10,516 bases of DNA from Chromatiales bacterium (GCA_027021685.1 JALUTW010000250.1:1-10516), one strand, 5' to 3'. Numbered from the stretch's first letter, positions 1 through 5,904 are shown. The notes: generated from the letters alone by a model not told the origin. Translations and numbers: made by a program.

Positions 1-899
1 TGGACGTGCGCAGCGACACGCCCCTGGTGGACGGGGCCAGAGAGCTGTTCAGGAAAGCGGCGGATGAGTCCGCCGATGCCGCGTTCCCGCCCCGGCGCAT
101 CATCAAGCGCCTGGGCGAAGGCGGGGAAGAAGGCGGCCTTCCCGTCTACGCCCTGGACCTGGGCCCGCGCTCGGCGCGGCGCATCGTGCACCTGGTGGCG
201 CGGGACGAGATCCGGGCCAACTTCGGCCTCCAGTCCCTGCGCCCGGGGCCGGGGCAGCCGCCGCCGGCCAATGCCGAGGAGATCGTGGTGCCCGGGGTGC
301 ACGCCGATGTGGGCGGGGGCTATGGCGTGGAGCCGGTGGAAGAGACCGACCGGGTGGAGGAGCGCAGAATCAACTACCACCGGGCGGGGCCGGCCAGCGC
401 CTGGCAGCCGGGCATGCTGCGGCGCAAGGAGGCGCTGCGGGAGGAGGCCCGGCGGCGGGGGCTCGTGCTGCAGTACGACCGCTCCGAGCGACTGGGCTCG
501 GGCGAGGTCGTCGATTGTTACTGGCTGGTGAAAAAGCGCACCGTCCGGCCCGGGCTGTCCAATGTGTATCTGCATGTGATGTATTCTCATGCAGTCCGGG
601 CTGATGTTCCCGTTGTCGACCCCAAAGTGTTCGAAGACAGAGCATCGAAGGAACCACAACGCTTTGCCATTGCACCGGAGCTGAAATCCCTGTTTCAACC
701 AGACCTCATCACCCCCCGCGACGACGAGACCCTGCGCCGGGAGTACATCCACCAATCGCACGTGGACCGGGAGGACTCTACGCCCGAGCGGCGGTGGGTG
801 GCGCACTACCCGGACCCCTCCGGCCGGCGTCGCGTGTTTTACAACGAGCCGGACAAGGCGGTGGTGCCCGGGAAGAAACAGAAGACGAAGTCGCAATGA
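1..899 (+). CDS. T6SS phospholipase effector, Tle1-like (DUF2235), C-terminal part, 5' end outside window
   Basis: The reading frame is open from the left edge, so this is the 3' part of a longer gene. Two family marks are visible: a stretch encoding VHLVARDEIRANF near 186-224 and GVHADVGGGY at 294-323, which is the typical DUF2235/Tle1 block around an acidic active-site residue. The GxSxG nucleophile elbow must lie upstream of the window. Near the C-terminus YIHQSH (744-761) is a candidate for the histidine of the hydrolase triad; that assignment is inferred. Tle1 proteins are antibacterial phospholipases delivered by type VI secretion into the periplasm of rivals. The stop codon overlaps the start of the next gene as ATGA, which fits effector-immunity coupling. 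The last ~60 codons recur twice downstream. Codons around 540-700 look less GC-rich than the rest. The family call is fairly firm; secretion by T6SS is inferred because no secretion gene is in view. Confidence 0.75.
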   Translation, partial: DVRSDTPLVDGARELFRKAADESADAAFPPRRIIKRLGEGGEEGGLPVYALDLGPRSARRIVHLVARDEIRANFGLQSLRPGPGQPPPANAEEIVVPGVHADVGGGYGVEPVEETDRVEERRINYHRAGPASAWQPGMLRRKEALREEARRRGLVLQYDRSERLGSGEVVDCYWLVKKRTVRPGLSNVYLHVMYSHAVRADVPVVDPKVFEDRASKEPQRFAIAPELKSLFQPDLITPRDDETLRREYIHQSHVDREDSTPERRWVAHYPDPSGRRRVFYNEPDKAVVPGKKQKTKSQ

Positions 900-962
900 T
901 ATTCCGCTTGCCTTCTGCCTTGTTGTTGCTGCTGTTGTGGGGATGCGCCCGGGCGGGGGGGT
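716..962 (+). repeat. Direct repeat, copy A (effector tail plus immunity signal peptide)
   Basis: This stretch matches 1761-2007 with roughly ten differences over ~247 bp by eye (about 96%). It covers the last ~60 codons of the effector, the ATGA overlap and the signal-peptide codons of the immunity gene. After ~962 the two copies diverge sharply, so the repeat edge is abrupt. The spacing between copies A and B is 1,045 bp. Confidence 0.9.
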
Positions 963-1735
963 ATGAGCTGAATGTGACGTTCAGCAACCTGTCGGACTCG
1001 TACATTTATCCCTATCGGATTGGTATCAACGGTGTAGCGGGGGTGCCTGTCGAGCTGTTGCGATGCTCTGATGGCCGTGGTTCTGGGTCATCTGCATCGA
1101 CGGAGACCAAGCTGCCGCCGAGTTATGTGGTGGTGGAGTGGGAGCATTTGTTGACACGCAAGTCGTACCGGGCACGAATTGAGCTTGATAATTCTGCGGG
1201 TGAGTGGTGGAGGATTCCGGTGTTTCGGAACCAGGCGACCCGCCGGCCACTGCTGGTGATTCAATGGCGTGGCGAGAGGAAGGTGGGGGCGATGCTGGTG
1301 GCGGATTTCCTGGATTTTTCCAAGGGCCGCCTCGAACTGGGCGAGGCCGAGGGGGTGGAGATCCCGCGGCCGAAGTGGGGGCCGAAGTTGTATCTGACAT
1401 ATGAGGATCTTCAGCAGAAACCCGGCGGCAGGTACTGGGCCGGAACAATATATCGATATGACCGAACCCAGGACGGAAGCCTGCCGCCGGATAAGCGGTT
1501 TGGTTGTCCCCGTTTGCCGGATGGGCGGGTGGATGTCACCAAGTTGCCACCTGAGAAGCTTCCCATCCTGATCGGAGAAAATGGCGAGCATATCCCGTGC
1601 AAGAAGTATTTCTGCGCTGACAAGCGCGAACTGATCAAAAAGATACGGGCTGACGGATGGCGAACATATCCGCCAGACAAGACTCCGCCGCCTGTGGTGT
1701 TTCTTGATGCCCCCAACCCCCGTCCAGCGTGGTGA
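896..1735 (+). CDS. Predicted Tle1 immunity lipoprotein, copy 1
   Basis: This 279-aa protein starts at the ATG that overlaps the effector stop (ATGA). An in-frame start further upstream would lie inside the effector gene and lacks the signal peptide at its N-terminus. The N-terminus is a short lipoprotein-type signal: Arg4, a run of six leucines, then LWGC with the lipidated cysteine at 17; tryptophan at -2 is unusual for a lipobox. The rest is predicted to be soluble, with paired cysteines late in the protein (IPCKKYFC). Known Tle1 immunity proteins are periplasmic lipoproteins encoded next to the effector, which is the basis for the role given here. The sequence vaguely recalls the DUF3304/DUF2931 type of lipoproteins found beside Tle1 genes, but I cannot assign a family. 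Its base composition is lower in GC than the isc genes, as expected for a transferred module. A frameshifted paralogue follows at 1941. Confidence 0.7.
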   Translation: MIFRLPSALLLLLLWGCARAGGYELNVTFSNLSDSYIYPYRIGINGVAGVPVELLRCSDGRGSGSSASTETKLPPSYVVVEWEHLLTRKSYRARIELDNSAGEWWRIPVFRNQATRRPLLVIQWRGERKVGAMLVADFLDFSKGRLELGEAEGVEIPRPKWGPKLYLTYEDLQQKPGGRYWAGTIYRYDRTQDGSLPPDKRFGCPRLPDGRVDVTKLPPEKLPILIGENGEHIPCKKYFCADKRELIKKIRADGWRTYPPDKTPPPVVFLDAPNPRPAW

Positions 1736-1944
1736 GCCGATGTTCCGTGCCGATGGTTTTCCGCGACGACGAGACCCTGCGCCGGGAGTACATCCACCAG
1801 TCGCACGTGGACCGGGAGGACTCGACGCCCGGGCGGCGGTGGGTGGCGCACCGCCCGGACCCCTCCGGCCGGCGTCGCGTGTTTTACAACGAGCCGGACA
1901 AGGCGGTGGTGCCGCGGAAGAAACAGAAGACGAAGTCGCAATGA
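1729..1944 (+). pseudogene. Detached copy of the effector C-terminal tail (tail 2), 71-codon open frame
   Basis: The frame encodes the same tail as the end of the effector gene, including RDDETLRREYIHQSHVDRE and the closing KKQKTKSQ, but without any upstream catalytic region. It is not decayed: there is no internal stop, a GTG at 1729 overlaps the stop of immunity copy 1, and its own stop overlaps the ATG of immunity copy 2 as ATGA. It cannot be an active lipase alone. The simplest reading is a duplication remnant. The intact frame with overlaps at both ends could still be translated and couple translation through the array. About 16 residues before the shared tail (MVSRCSVPMVF) are encoded by the junction sequence and recur before tail 3. 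Confidence 0.75.
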
Positions 1945-2007
1945 TGTTCCGCTTGCCTTCTGCCTTGTTGTTGCTGCTGTTGTGGGGATGCGCGTGGGCG
2001 GGGGGAT
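1761..2007 (+). repeat. Direct repeat, copy B (effector tail plus immunity signal peptide)
   Basis: This is the second copy of the 716-962 repeat. Its left part, from about 1706 (the end of immunity copy 1) to about 1917, also matches 2767-2978 almost base for base, at a spacing of 1,061 bp. Copy B is therefore the bridge between the two junctions of the tandem array. Confidence 0.9.
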
Positions 2008-2796
2008 ACAGCGTCAATGTCACATACGCGAATCTGTCTGACTCTTATGTTTACCCTTACAGGGTACTCATCAATGGCAAATATGGTGCCCCGGTGGCGG
2101 AATTGCTGCGGTGTTCCAACAGTTTTGGCCTCGGGGGGCTGGTCGAAATGGTGGCGCAAAGGCCGCCGCGCTTCGTGACTGTGGAATGGGAGAATCTTTT
2201 GCATCGACGGGCCTATCGTGCACAAATCGACTTGAGTGATGTGGGTGTCGAATGGTGGAGGATCTCACCGTTTCGTGATCGGTCGGGCCGACATCTGAGC
2301 CGGCCACCGGTTCTGGTCATTGAATGGCGTGCGCGGAACAGGGTTGCGGCGATTCTGGCGGCTGACTCCATGGGCTACGACAAGGGCCGCCTCGAACTGG
2401 GCGAGGCCGAGGGGGTGGAGATTCCACAGCCAAAAGGGGGGGGCGAGGTTATACATGTCATATTCAGAATTCACTGGTAGCCCTGGGGCGGATTACTTGC
2501 CCGGGGAGGTGAACCGGTATCAGCGGATTTACGATGGCAGTTTAAGTCACGAGGAACGTTTTGGATGTCCGCGGCTGGAGGATGGGCGGGTGGATGAAAA
2601 GAAACTTCCGCCGGAAAAGCTGCCATTTATTACCGGGAGAGATGGTGAAAATATATTGTGTGACGAATATTTTTGTTCCGATAAGCAGGACCTGATCAAG
2701 GAACTGCGCAAGCTGGGGTGGAAACGTTATCCACCTGGTCAGACTCCGCCTCCCATCGAGTTTCGCGATGCCCCCAACCCCCGTCCAGCATGGTGA
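1941..2796 (+). pseudogene. Predicted immunity lipoprotein, copy 2, frameshifted at a G8 tract (possibly phase-variable)
   Basis: This is a paralogue of the 896-1735 protein. It starts at the ATG overlapping the tail 2 stop and has the same signal peptide with LWGC and Cys17. The first frame follows copy 1 as far as GEAEGVEIP and PK, then enters a run of eight G (2436-2443), reads about ten unrelated residues and stops at 2480 after 179 codons. From the G run onward the +1 frame resumes the homology (RLYMSYSE against KLYLTYED) and continues to a natural stop at 2796. Taking out one G gives a 284-aa protein that lines up end to end with copy 1 (279 aa), including the late cysteines. The cause may be a recent inactivating mutation, a reversible slippage switch, transcriptional slippage on A4G8, or a read error. 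The 3' half is notably AT-rich. Confidence 0.8.
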
Positions 2797-2990
2797 GCCG
2801 ATGTTCCGTGCCGATGGTTTTCCGCGACGACGAGACCCTGCGCCGGGAGTACATCCACCAGTCGCACGTGGACCGGGAGGACTCTACGCCCGGGCGGCGG
2901 TGGGTGGCGCACATGCCGGACCCCTCCGGCCGGCGACGCGTGTTTTACAACGAGCCGGACCAGGCGGTGGCGCCGGTGGTAAAGACGAAG
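2767..2990 (+). pseudogene. Third copy of the effector C-terminal tail (tail 3), degenerate end
   Basis: This stretch repeats the junction and tail from 1706-1917 with few changes. An ATG at 2790 overlaps the stop of immunity copy 2, and the same RDDETLRREYIHQSHVDRE tail follows. Unlike tails 1 and 2, the end has diverged after the codons for EPDQAVAP, and the frame does not close at an ATGA. It runs on as an open but uncoded-looking frame under unrelated genes. No immunity gene follows. One extra base in the GGGG at 2993-2996 would close the frame at 3004 and overlap the GTG start of the next small ORF, so a small indel may have broken an original overlap. It may be the ancestral 3' end of the effector gene left after immunity cassettes were inserted. 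Confidence 0.65.
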
Positions 2991-3000
2991 GCGGGGAACG

Positions 3001-3117
3001 GTGATACTGTCTGCGGTCTTGATCCTCGGTTCCACCGCCGCCCTGGCCCTGGGGGTCACGCGGGCCAACCTCATGCCGGTGCCCAAGGAGGGTGCCGAGC
3101 AGCCGCGCGGGCCCTGA
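3001..3117 (+). CDS. Possible 38-aa single-pass membrane peptide
   Basis: This short frame starts with GTG and would encode a hydrophobic segment (MILSAVLILGSTAALALGV) followed by a polar, proline-rich end. Codon choice is rich in G/C at third positions, as in real genes here. A weak GGGG ribosome site lies 4 bases before the start. It lies directly behind tail 3 and shows no likeness to the immunity proteins beyond being hydrophobic at the N-terminus. It may be a small membrane protein, the remnant of a third downstream gene, or chance. I do not recognise it. Confidence 0.3.
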   Translation: MILSAVLILGSTAALALGVTRANLMPVPKEGAEQPRGP

Positions 3118-3127
3118 GGCCGGACAT

Positions 3128-3153
3128 GAAAAAGGCCCGCCTCGCGGCGGGCC
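3128..3153 (-). terminator. Intrinsic terminator of the 118-aa membrane protein gene
   Basis: There is a perfect 8-bp stem (GGCCCGCC / GGCGGGCC) with a 4-base loop. On the minus strand a run of five T follows the stem. It sits 30 bases past the stop codon at 3183. No T-run follows on the plus strand, so it acts in one direction. Confidence 0.85.
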
Positions 3154-3182
3154 GGGCTGCACCAGGTCCGTCTCGTGACGGC

Positions 3183-3539
3183 CTATTGTTGGAACTTGCG
3201 GACCTCGTCCAGCGGGTCGGCCTCGTCGGGCCGGGGCGGCACCAGGCGGCAGATGGTGCTGCGGCCCTCGCGGCAGGCGGGATCGGACAGGTCCTCCTCC
3301 ACGCTGCGCAGGGTGGTCCAGGCCCAGACCGCGGCGATGGCCCAGAGACCGGCGCCGAGGCCCACGGTGGTCCAGCTTACGTGGGGGAGCTGGGCCGGGC
3401 CGCCCAGGAATCCGTAGACGATGCCGGTGATGCCGGCGATCCAGAACACGGCGATGGGGGCGGCGCAGCAGGAGGCGCAGCCCCAGCGGCAGACCGCCAC
3501 CGGCGGCGTGAGAGCGATGAGCAGGTTGCGCAGGTTCAT
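3183..3539 (-). CDS. Small cysteine-rich two-helix membrane protein, function unknown
   Basis: The 118-aa product has two hydrophobic segments, roughly residues 20-45 (AAPIAVFWIAGITGIVYGFL) and 56-76 (VGLGAGLWAIAAVWAWTTL). It ends in a charged cytoplasmic-looking tail with two more cysteines (DPACREGRSTIC). Just before the first helix is a cluster VCRWGCASCC, with four cysteines in ten residues. Such a cluster could bind a metal or form disulfides, and small mercury-type transporters carry a CC pair near a first helix, but the likeness is too thin to name it. The ATG at 3539 has a good GGGAGGA site nine bases upstream. The gene ends in its own terminator and has a candidate promoter just upstream. 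It is a convincing gene by codon use and signals; its role is open. Confidence 0.75.
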   Translation of the reverse strand: MNLRNLLIALTPPVAVCRWGCASCCAAPIAVFWIAGITGIVYGFLGGPAQLPHVSWTTVGLGAGLWAIAAVWAWTTLRSVEEDLSDPACREGRSTICRLVPPRPDEADPLDEVRKFQQ

Positions 3540-3567
3540 GCCGGCGGTTCCTCCCGTGTCCCGGCCG

Positions 3568-3586
3568 CCCCCTCCAATCGAGGGGG
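3568..3586 (-). promoter_or_regulatory. C5TC/GAG5 dyad in the leader of the cysteine-rich membrane protein
   Basis: This perfect 7-bp inverted repeat (CCCCCTC and GAGGGGG, 5-base spacer) lies about 28 bases before the start codon and just downstream of the predicted -10. On the minus strand it reads ATACCCCCTC-N5-GAGGGGG. G-tract dyads of this kind are used by CsoR/RcnR-type metal or persulfide repressors. It could equally be an RNA hairpin near the ribosome site. The operator reading is speculative. Confidence 0.4.
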
Positions 3587-3594
3587 TATTGCAG

Positions 3595-3624
3595 AACCTA
3601 GCGCAAAAGGCGCCGGCGGGTCAA
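3595..3624 (-). promoter_or_regulatory. Candidate sigma-70 promoter for the cysteine-rich membrane protein
   Basis: On the minus strand TTGACC (3624-3619) and TAGGTT (3600-3595) are 18 bases apart. They lie between the stop of the upstream 95-aa gene and the start of this gene. The dyad at 3586-3568 follows at about the transcription start. The -35 is good, the -10 mediocre. Confidence 0.4.
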
Positions 3625-3639
3625 ACCGGCCCGGTCCCG

Positions 3640-3927
3640 TCAGGCGGTGAGCGGCAGGCCGCGGGCGGCCCGGGCTTCGCGCTCCATGAGGAAGGTCACC
3701 ACGTCTTCGAAGCGCCGCACCGGCACCCGGTGCACGCTGGCCCGCGGCCGCACCGCGGCCGCTTCCGGCGGTGGCGGCTCGATGGAGAGGATGGTGAAGC
3801 CGCCCGCCCCGGGGCTGAAGGCGGCCTGGCAGGCCAGCTCCTCCAGCGCACCCTGGGCCTCGCGCACGGCCATTTCCAGGGCCTTGTCGCGGCAGGGGCG
3901 GGGTCTGGAGCGGCGGTGGGAAGGCAT
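3640..3927 (-). CDS. Conserved-looking 95-aa soluble protein, function unknown
   Basis: I chose the ATG at 3927 because the longer frame (to 4023) would overlap the end of suhB with low-complexity Pro/Gly/Arg sequence. The product begins with a basic stretch (MPSHRRSRPRPCRDK), then an amphipathic alpha segment (ALEMAVREAQGALEELACQAAF), a beta-like FTILSIEPPPPEA, and a final helix (FEDVVTFLMEREARAARG). There is no signal peptide or membrane helix. It lies 73 bases behind suhB on the same strand with no terminator between, so it is probably cotranscribed. The ribosome site is weak (GGGAAC). I do not recognise the family. Confidence 0.6.
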   Translation of the reverse strand: MPSHRRSRPRPCRDKALEMAVREAQGALEELACQAAFSPGAGGFTILSIEPPPPEAAAVRPRASVHRVPVRRFEDVVTFLMEREARAARGLPLTA

Positions 3928-4000
3928 GGGACGGTTCCCGGTCGTGGGTCTTGCCCCTAATTGCGGCCCGGGCGGGACTTCCTTGAGGGCGCGGCGGCCT

Positions 4001-4822
4001 TTATCCGGACCCGGCGGCGGCACCCTGGCGCAGCGCCGGAGGCAGGTGGGGGCGCAGGGCCTGGAGCAGGGCCTTGAAGATCTTGGGGTTGCCGGCCACG
4101 ATGTGGCCCGTTTCCAGGTGGCGCGGGGCGCCGGTGAAGTCGCCCACCAGGCCGCCCGCCTCCTCGATGAGGAGCACGCCGGCGGCGATGTCCCAGAGGT
4201 TGAGGCCGATCTCCCAGAAGCCGTCGTGGCGGCCGGCGGCCACGTAGGCCAGGTCCAGGGAGGCGGCGCCCGCGCGGCGGATGCCGGCGGTGCGCGGAAT
4301 GAGCACCCGCAGCATCTCCAGGTAGGGCTCCAGGTGGGTCATGTCGGCGTAGGGGAAGCCGGTGGCCAGCAGGGTGTCCTCCAGCCGGGTGCGCTGGCTG
4401 ACCCGGATGCGGCGGCCGTTGAGCTGGGCCCCGGCGCCGCGGCTGGCGGTGAACAGCTCGTTGCGCACCGGATCGTAGATGACGCCGTGTTCCAGCCGGC
4501 CGCGGTGGCGCACGGCGATGGAGACCGCGAAGTGCGGCACCCCGTACAGGAAATTGGTGGTGCCGTCCAGGGGATCGATGATCCACTGGTAGTCGGCCGC
4601 GCCCGCGGTGGTGCCGCTTTCCTCGGCCAGCACCGCGTGATCGGGGTAGGCCTTGCGCAGGATGCGGATGGCGGCGTCCTCGGCCCGCCGGTCCACCTCG
4701 CTGACGAAGGAGTTGCGCGACTTGGTGGTCACCGCCAGGGTGTCCACCTGATCCACGGCGCGGGCGATGATGTCGCCGGCGGCGCGCGCCGCGCGCACGG
4801 CGATGTTGAGCATGGGATGCAC
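4001..4822 (-). CDS. suhB: Inositol-1-monophosphatase family protein SuhB
   Basis: The product is 273 aa, as expected for SuhB, a Mg-dependent inositol monophosphatase that in E. coli also joins the rRNA antitermination complex with NusA and RNA polymerase. The metal-binding motifs are complete: AEES (Glu67/Glu68), IDPLDGTTNF (Asp83 and Asp86) and LWDIAAG (Asp211). GTG at 4822 is chosen as the start, since it gives the family N-terminus MHPMLNIAVRAAR and has AGGA nine bases upstream; the in-frame ATG nine bases further in would be too far from that site. It is divergent from trmJ, the same arrangement as in E. coli. On the minus strand TAGAAT (4883-4878) could be a -10 element, but no good -35 is seen. 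The identification is firm. Confidence 0.96.
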   Translation of the reverse strand: MHPMLNIAVRAARAAGDIIARAVDQVDTLAVTTKSRNSFVSEVDRRAEDAAIRILRKAYPDHAVLAEESGTTAGAADYQWIIDPLDGTTNFLYGVPHFAVSIAVRHRGRLEHGVIYDPVRNELFTASRGAGAQLNGRRIRVSQRTRLEDTLLATGFPYADMTHLEPYLEMLRVLIPRTAGIRRAGAASLDLAYVAAGRHDGFWEIGLNLWDIAAGVLLIEEAGGLVGDFTGAPRHLETGHIVAGNPKIFKALLQALRPHLPPALRQGAAAGSG

Positions 4823-4891
4823 GGTCGTTGGTCCTGTACGGTGTTGCGAGAATGAATCGGCGCCGGGCGGCGCGCGTATTCTACACAGGAT

Positions 4892-5038
4892 GTTGAAAAA
4901 GGTCGTCCTGACCTTTTTCAACGCGCCGAACCCGGCACAGGTCCGGCTTCGGCTACGCCAAATCAAGCGCTTGCGCGCTTGATTTGCGGGCGGGGCGTCC
5001 CTGCCCCGCGTTAGCAGGCTGTCTCTCAACAGCCTGCT
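4892..5038. repeat. Five-hairpin intergenic element between suhB and trmJ
   Basis: Five inverted repeats follow one another with gaps of only 2-5 bases. H1 is 4892-4922: 13-bp perfect stem beginning GTTGAAAAAGGTC, loop GTCCT. H2 is 4925-4953: 11 bp with one mismatch. H3 is 4959-4986: 12-bp perfect stem CAAATCAAGCGC, loop TTGC. H4 is 4990-5009: 7 bp, GCGGGGC/GCCCCGC. H5 is 5013-5038: 10 bp, AGCAGGCTGT/ACAGCCTGCT. The outer ends carry TGTTGA in inverted orientation (4891-4896 and 5027-5032), like short terminal repeats. No ORF is evident. Both neighbours are transcribed away from it, so a terminator is not needed. It is probably a dispersed intergenic repeat or MITE-like element. If transcribed it would form a highly structured leader for trmJ. 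Confidence 0.8.
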
Positions 5039-5108
5039 GCGGGAAGTGGCAACGGCCCGCCCCGGTCTTCCGGCGGCCGGGGCCGGCCATGGGATCCGAG
5101 GAGGTGGC

Positions 5109-5879
5109 ATGAGCCAGGAGCAGGCACAGCTCGACCGCATCCGCGTGGTGCTGGTCCAGCCCAGCCATCCCGGCAACGTGGGTGCCGCGGCCCGGGCCAT
5201 GAAGACCATGGGCCTGTCGCACCTGGTGCTGGTGGCGCCGGAGGGGGCGCCGCACCGGGCCCCGGAGGCGGTGGCCCGGGCCTCGGGGGCAGGCGACGTG
5301 CTGGCCGCGGCGCGGGTGACGGCGACGCTGGAGGAGGCCCTGGCCGGGGTGAGCCTGGCGGCGGGGGCCTCGGCGCGCCGGCGCACCATTCCCTGGCCCA
5401 CCCTGACCGCGCGCGAGGCGGGGCCGCGGCTGGCGGCCCATGCCGCCGGCGGCGGCGAGGCGGCGGTGGTGTTCGGGCGCGAGACCTCGGGGCTCACCAA
5501 TGCCGAGCTGGAGCGCTGTCACCTGCTCCTGGCCATTCCGGCCAACCCGGAATACAGCTCCCTCAACCTGGCCGCGGCGGTGCAGGTGGTGGCCTACGAG
5601 CTGCGCCTGGCGGTGCTGGCGGGGGAAGGGGGCCTGCCGCCGGCGGAGGCCACGGACCAGCCGCCGGCCACGGCCGAGGAGCTGGAAGGACTCTACGCCC
5701 ACCTGGAACGGGCCCTGGTGGCACTGGACTTTCTCGATCCGGACAACCCCCGCCAGCTCATGCGCCGGCTGCGCCGCCTGTTCAACCGGGCGCACCCCGA
5801 CCGCATGGAGGTCAACATCCTGCGCGGGATCCTCGGTGCGGCCGAGGCCGCCGCCCGCCGCGGGCGGGGCAATAGTTGA
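5109..5879 (+). CDS. trmJ: tRNA (cytidine/uridine-2'-O-)-methyltransferase TrmJ
   Basis: The 256-aa product is a SPOUT-class enzyme that methylates the ribose of residue 32 in the anticodon loop of several tRNAs, using S-adenosylmethionine. The SPOUT marks are in order: VLVQPSHPGNVGAAARAMK (residues 14-32), VFGRETSGLTNAELERC (121-137), and the knot segment IPANPEYSSLNLAAAVQ (143-159). A C-terminal helical region with RRLFNRAHPDRMEVNILRG follows, as in E. coli TrmJ (246 aa). The ATG at 5109 is preceded by AGGAGG four bases away; longer in-frame starts run into GC-rich noncoding sequence. It is divergent from suhB and directly upstream of the isc genes, a common gammaproteobacterial order. Its stop codon lies inside the -35 of the cysE promoter. 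Confidence 0.96.
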   Translation: MSQEQAQLDRIRVVLVQPSHPGNVGAAARAMKTMGLSHLVLVAPEGAPHRAPEAVARASGAGDVLAAARVTATLEEALAGVSLAAGASARRRTIPWPTLTAREAGPRLAAHAAGGGEAAVVFGRETSGLTNAELERCHLLLAIPANPEYSSLNLAAAVQVVAYELRLAVLAGEGGLPPAEATDQPPATAEELEGLYAHLERALVALDFLDPDNPRQLMRRLRRLFNRAHPDRMEVNILRGILGAAEAAARRGRGNS

Positions 5880-5904
5880 CATCAGGGGTCGAGAATACTC
5901 TAAT
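5872..5904 (+). promoter_or_regulatory. cysE promoter with overlapping IscR type 1-like operator
   Basis: TTGACA (5876-5881) and TCTAAT (5899-5904) are 17 bases apart, a near-consensus sigma-70 promoter that begins in the last codons of trmJ. Over it lies a dyad whose left half ATAGTTGACA matches the E. coli type 1 IscR half-site ATASYYGACT at 9 of 10 positions. Its right half GGTCGAGAAT (5887-5896) matches AGTCRRSTAT at 8 of 10; the centre matches poorly. The spacing is the usual 25 bp. Repression by [2Fe-2S]-IscR is inferred from position over the -35. Confidence 0.7.

Noticed and set aside
716..2990. CRISPR array or insertion sequence as the source of the repeats
   Set aside because: The repeats are two to three ~200-250 bp copies at ~1 kb spacing inside coding sequence, with no transposase, terminal inverted repeats or target-site duplication visible.
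2790..3650. Tail 3 frame read on as a long protein
   Set aside because: Past about 2990 it lies under the membrane-protein gene and its terminator on the other strand, and the translation becomes Gly/Ala/Arg-rich filler.
3647..4855. Plus-strand open frame of 402 codons across suhB
   Set aside because: It is antisense to a complete SuhB with all metal ligands; there is no recognisable domain.
4892..4922. First hairpin of the intergenic element read as a terminator
   Set aside because: The stem has A and T runs inside it rather than a T run after it, and both flanking genes are transcribed away from it.
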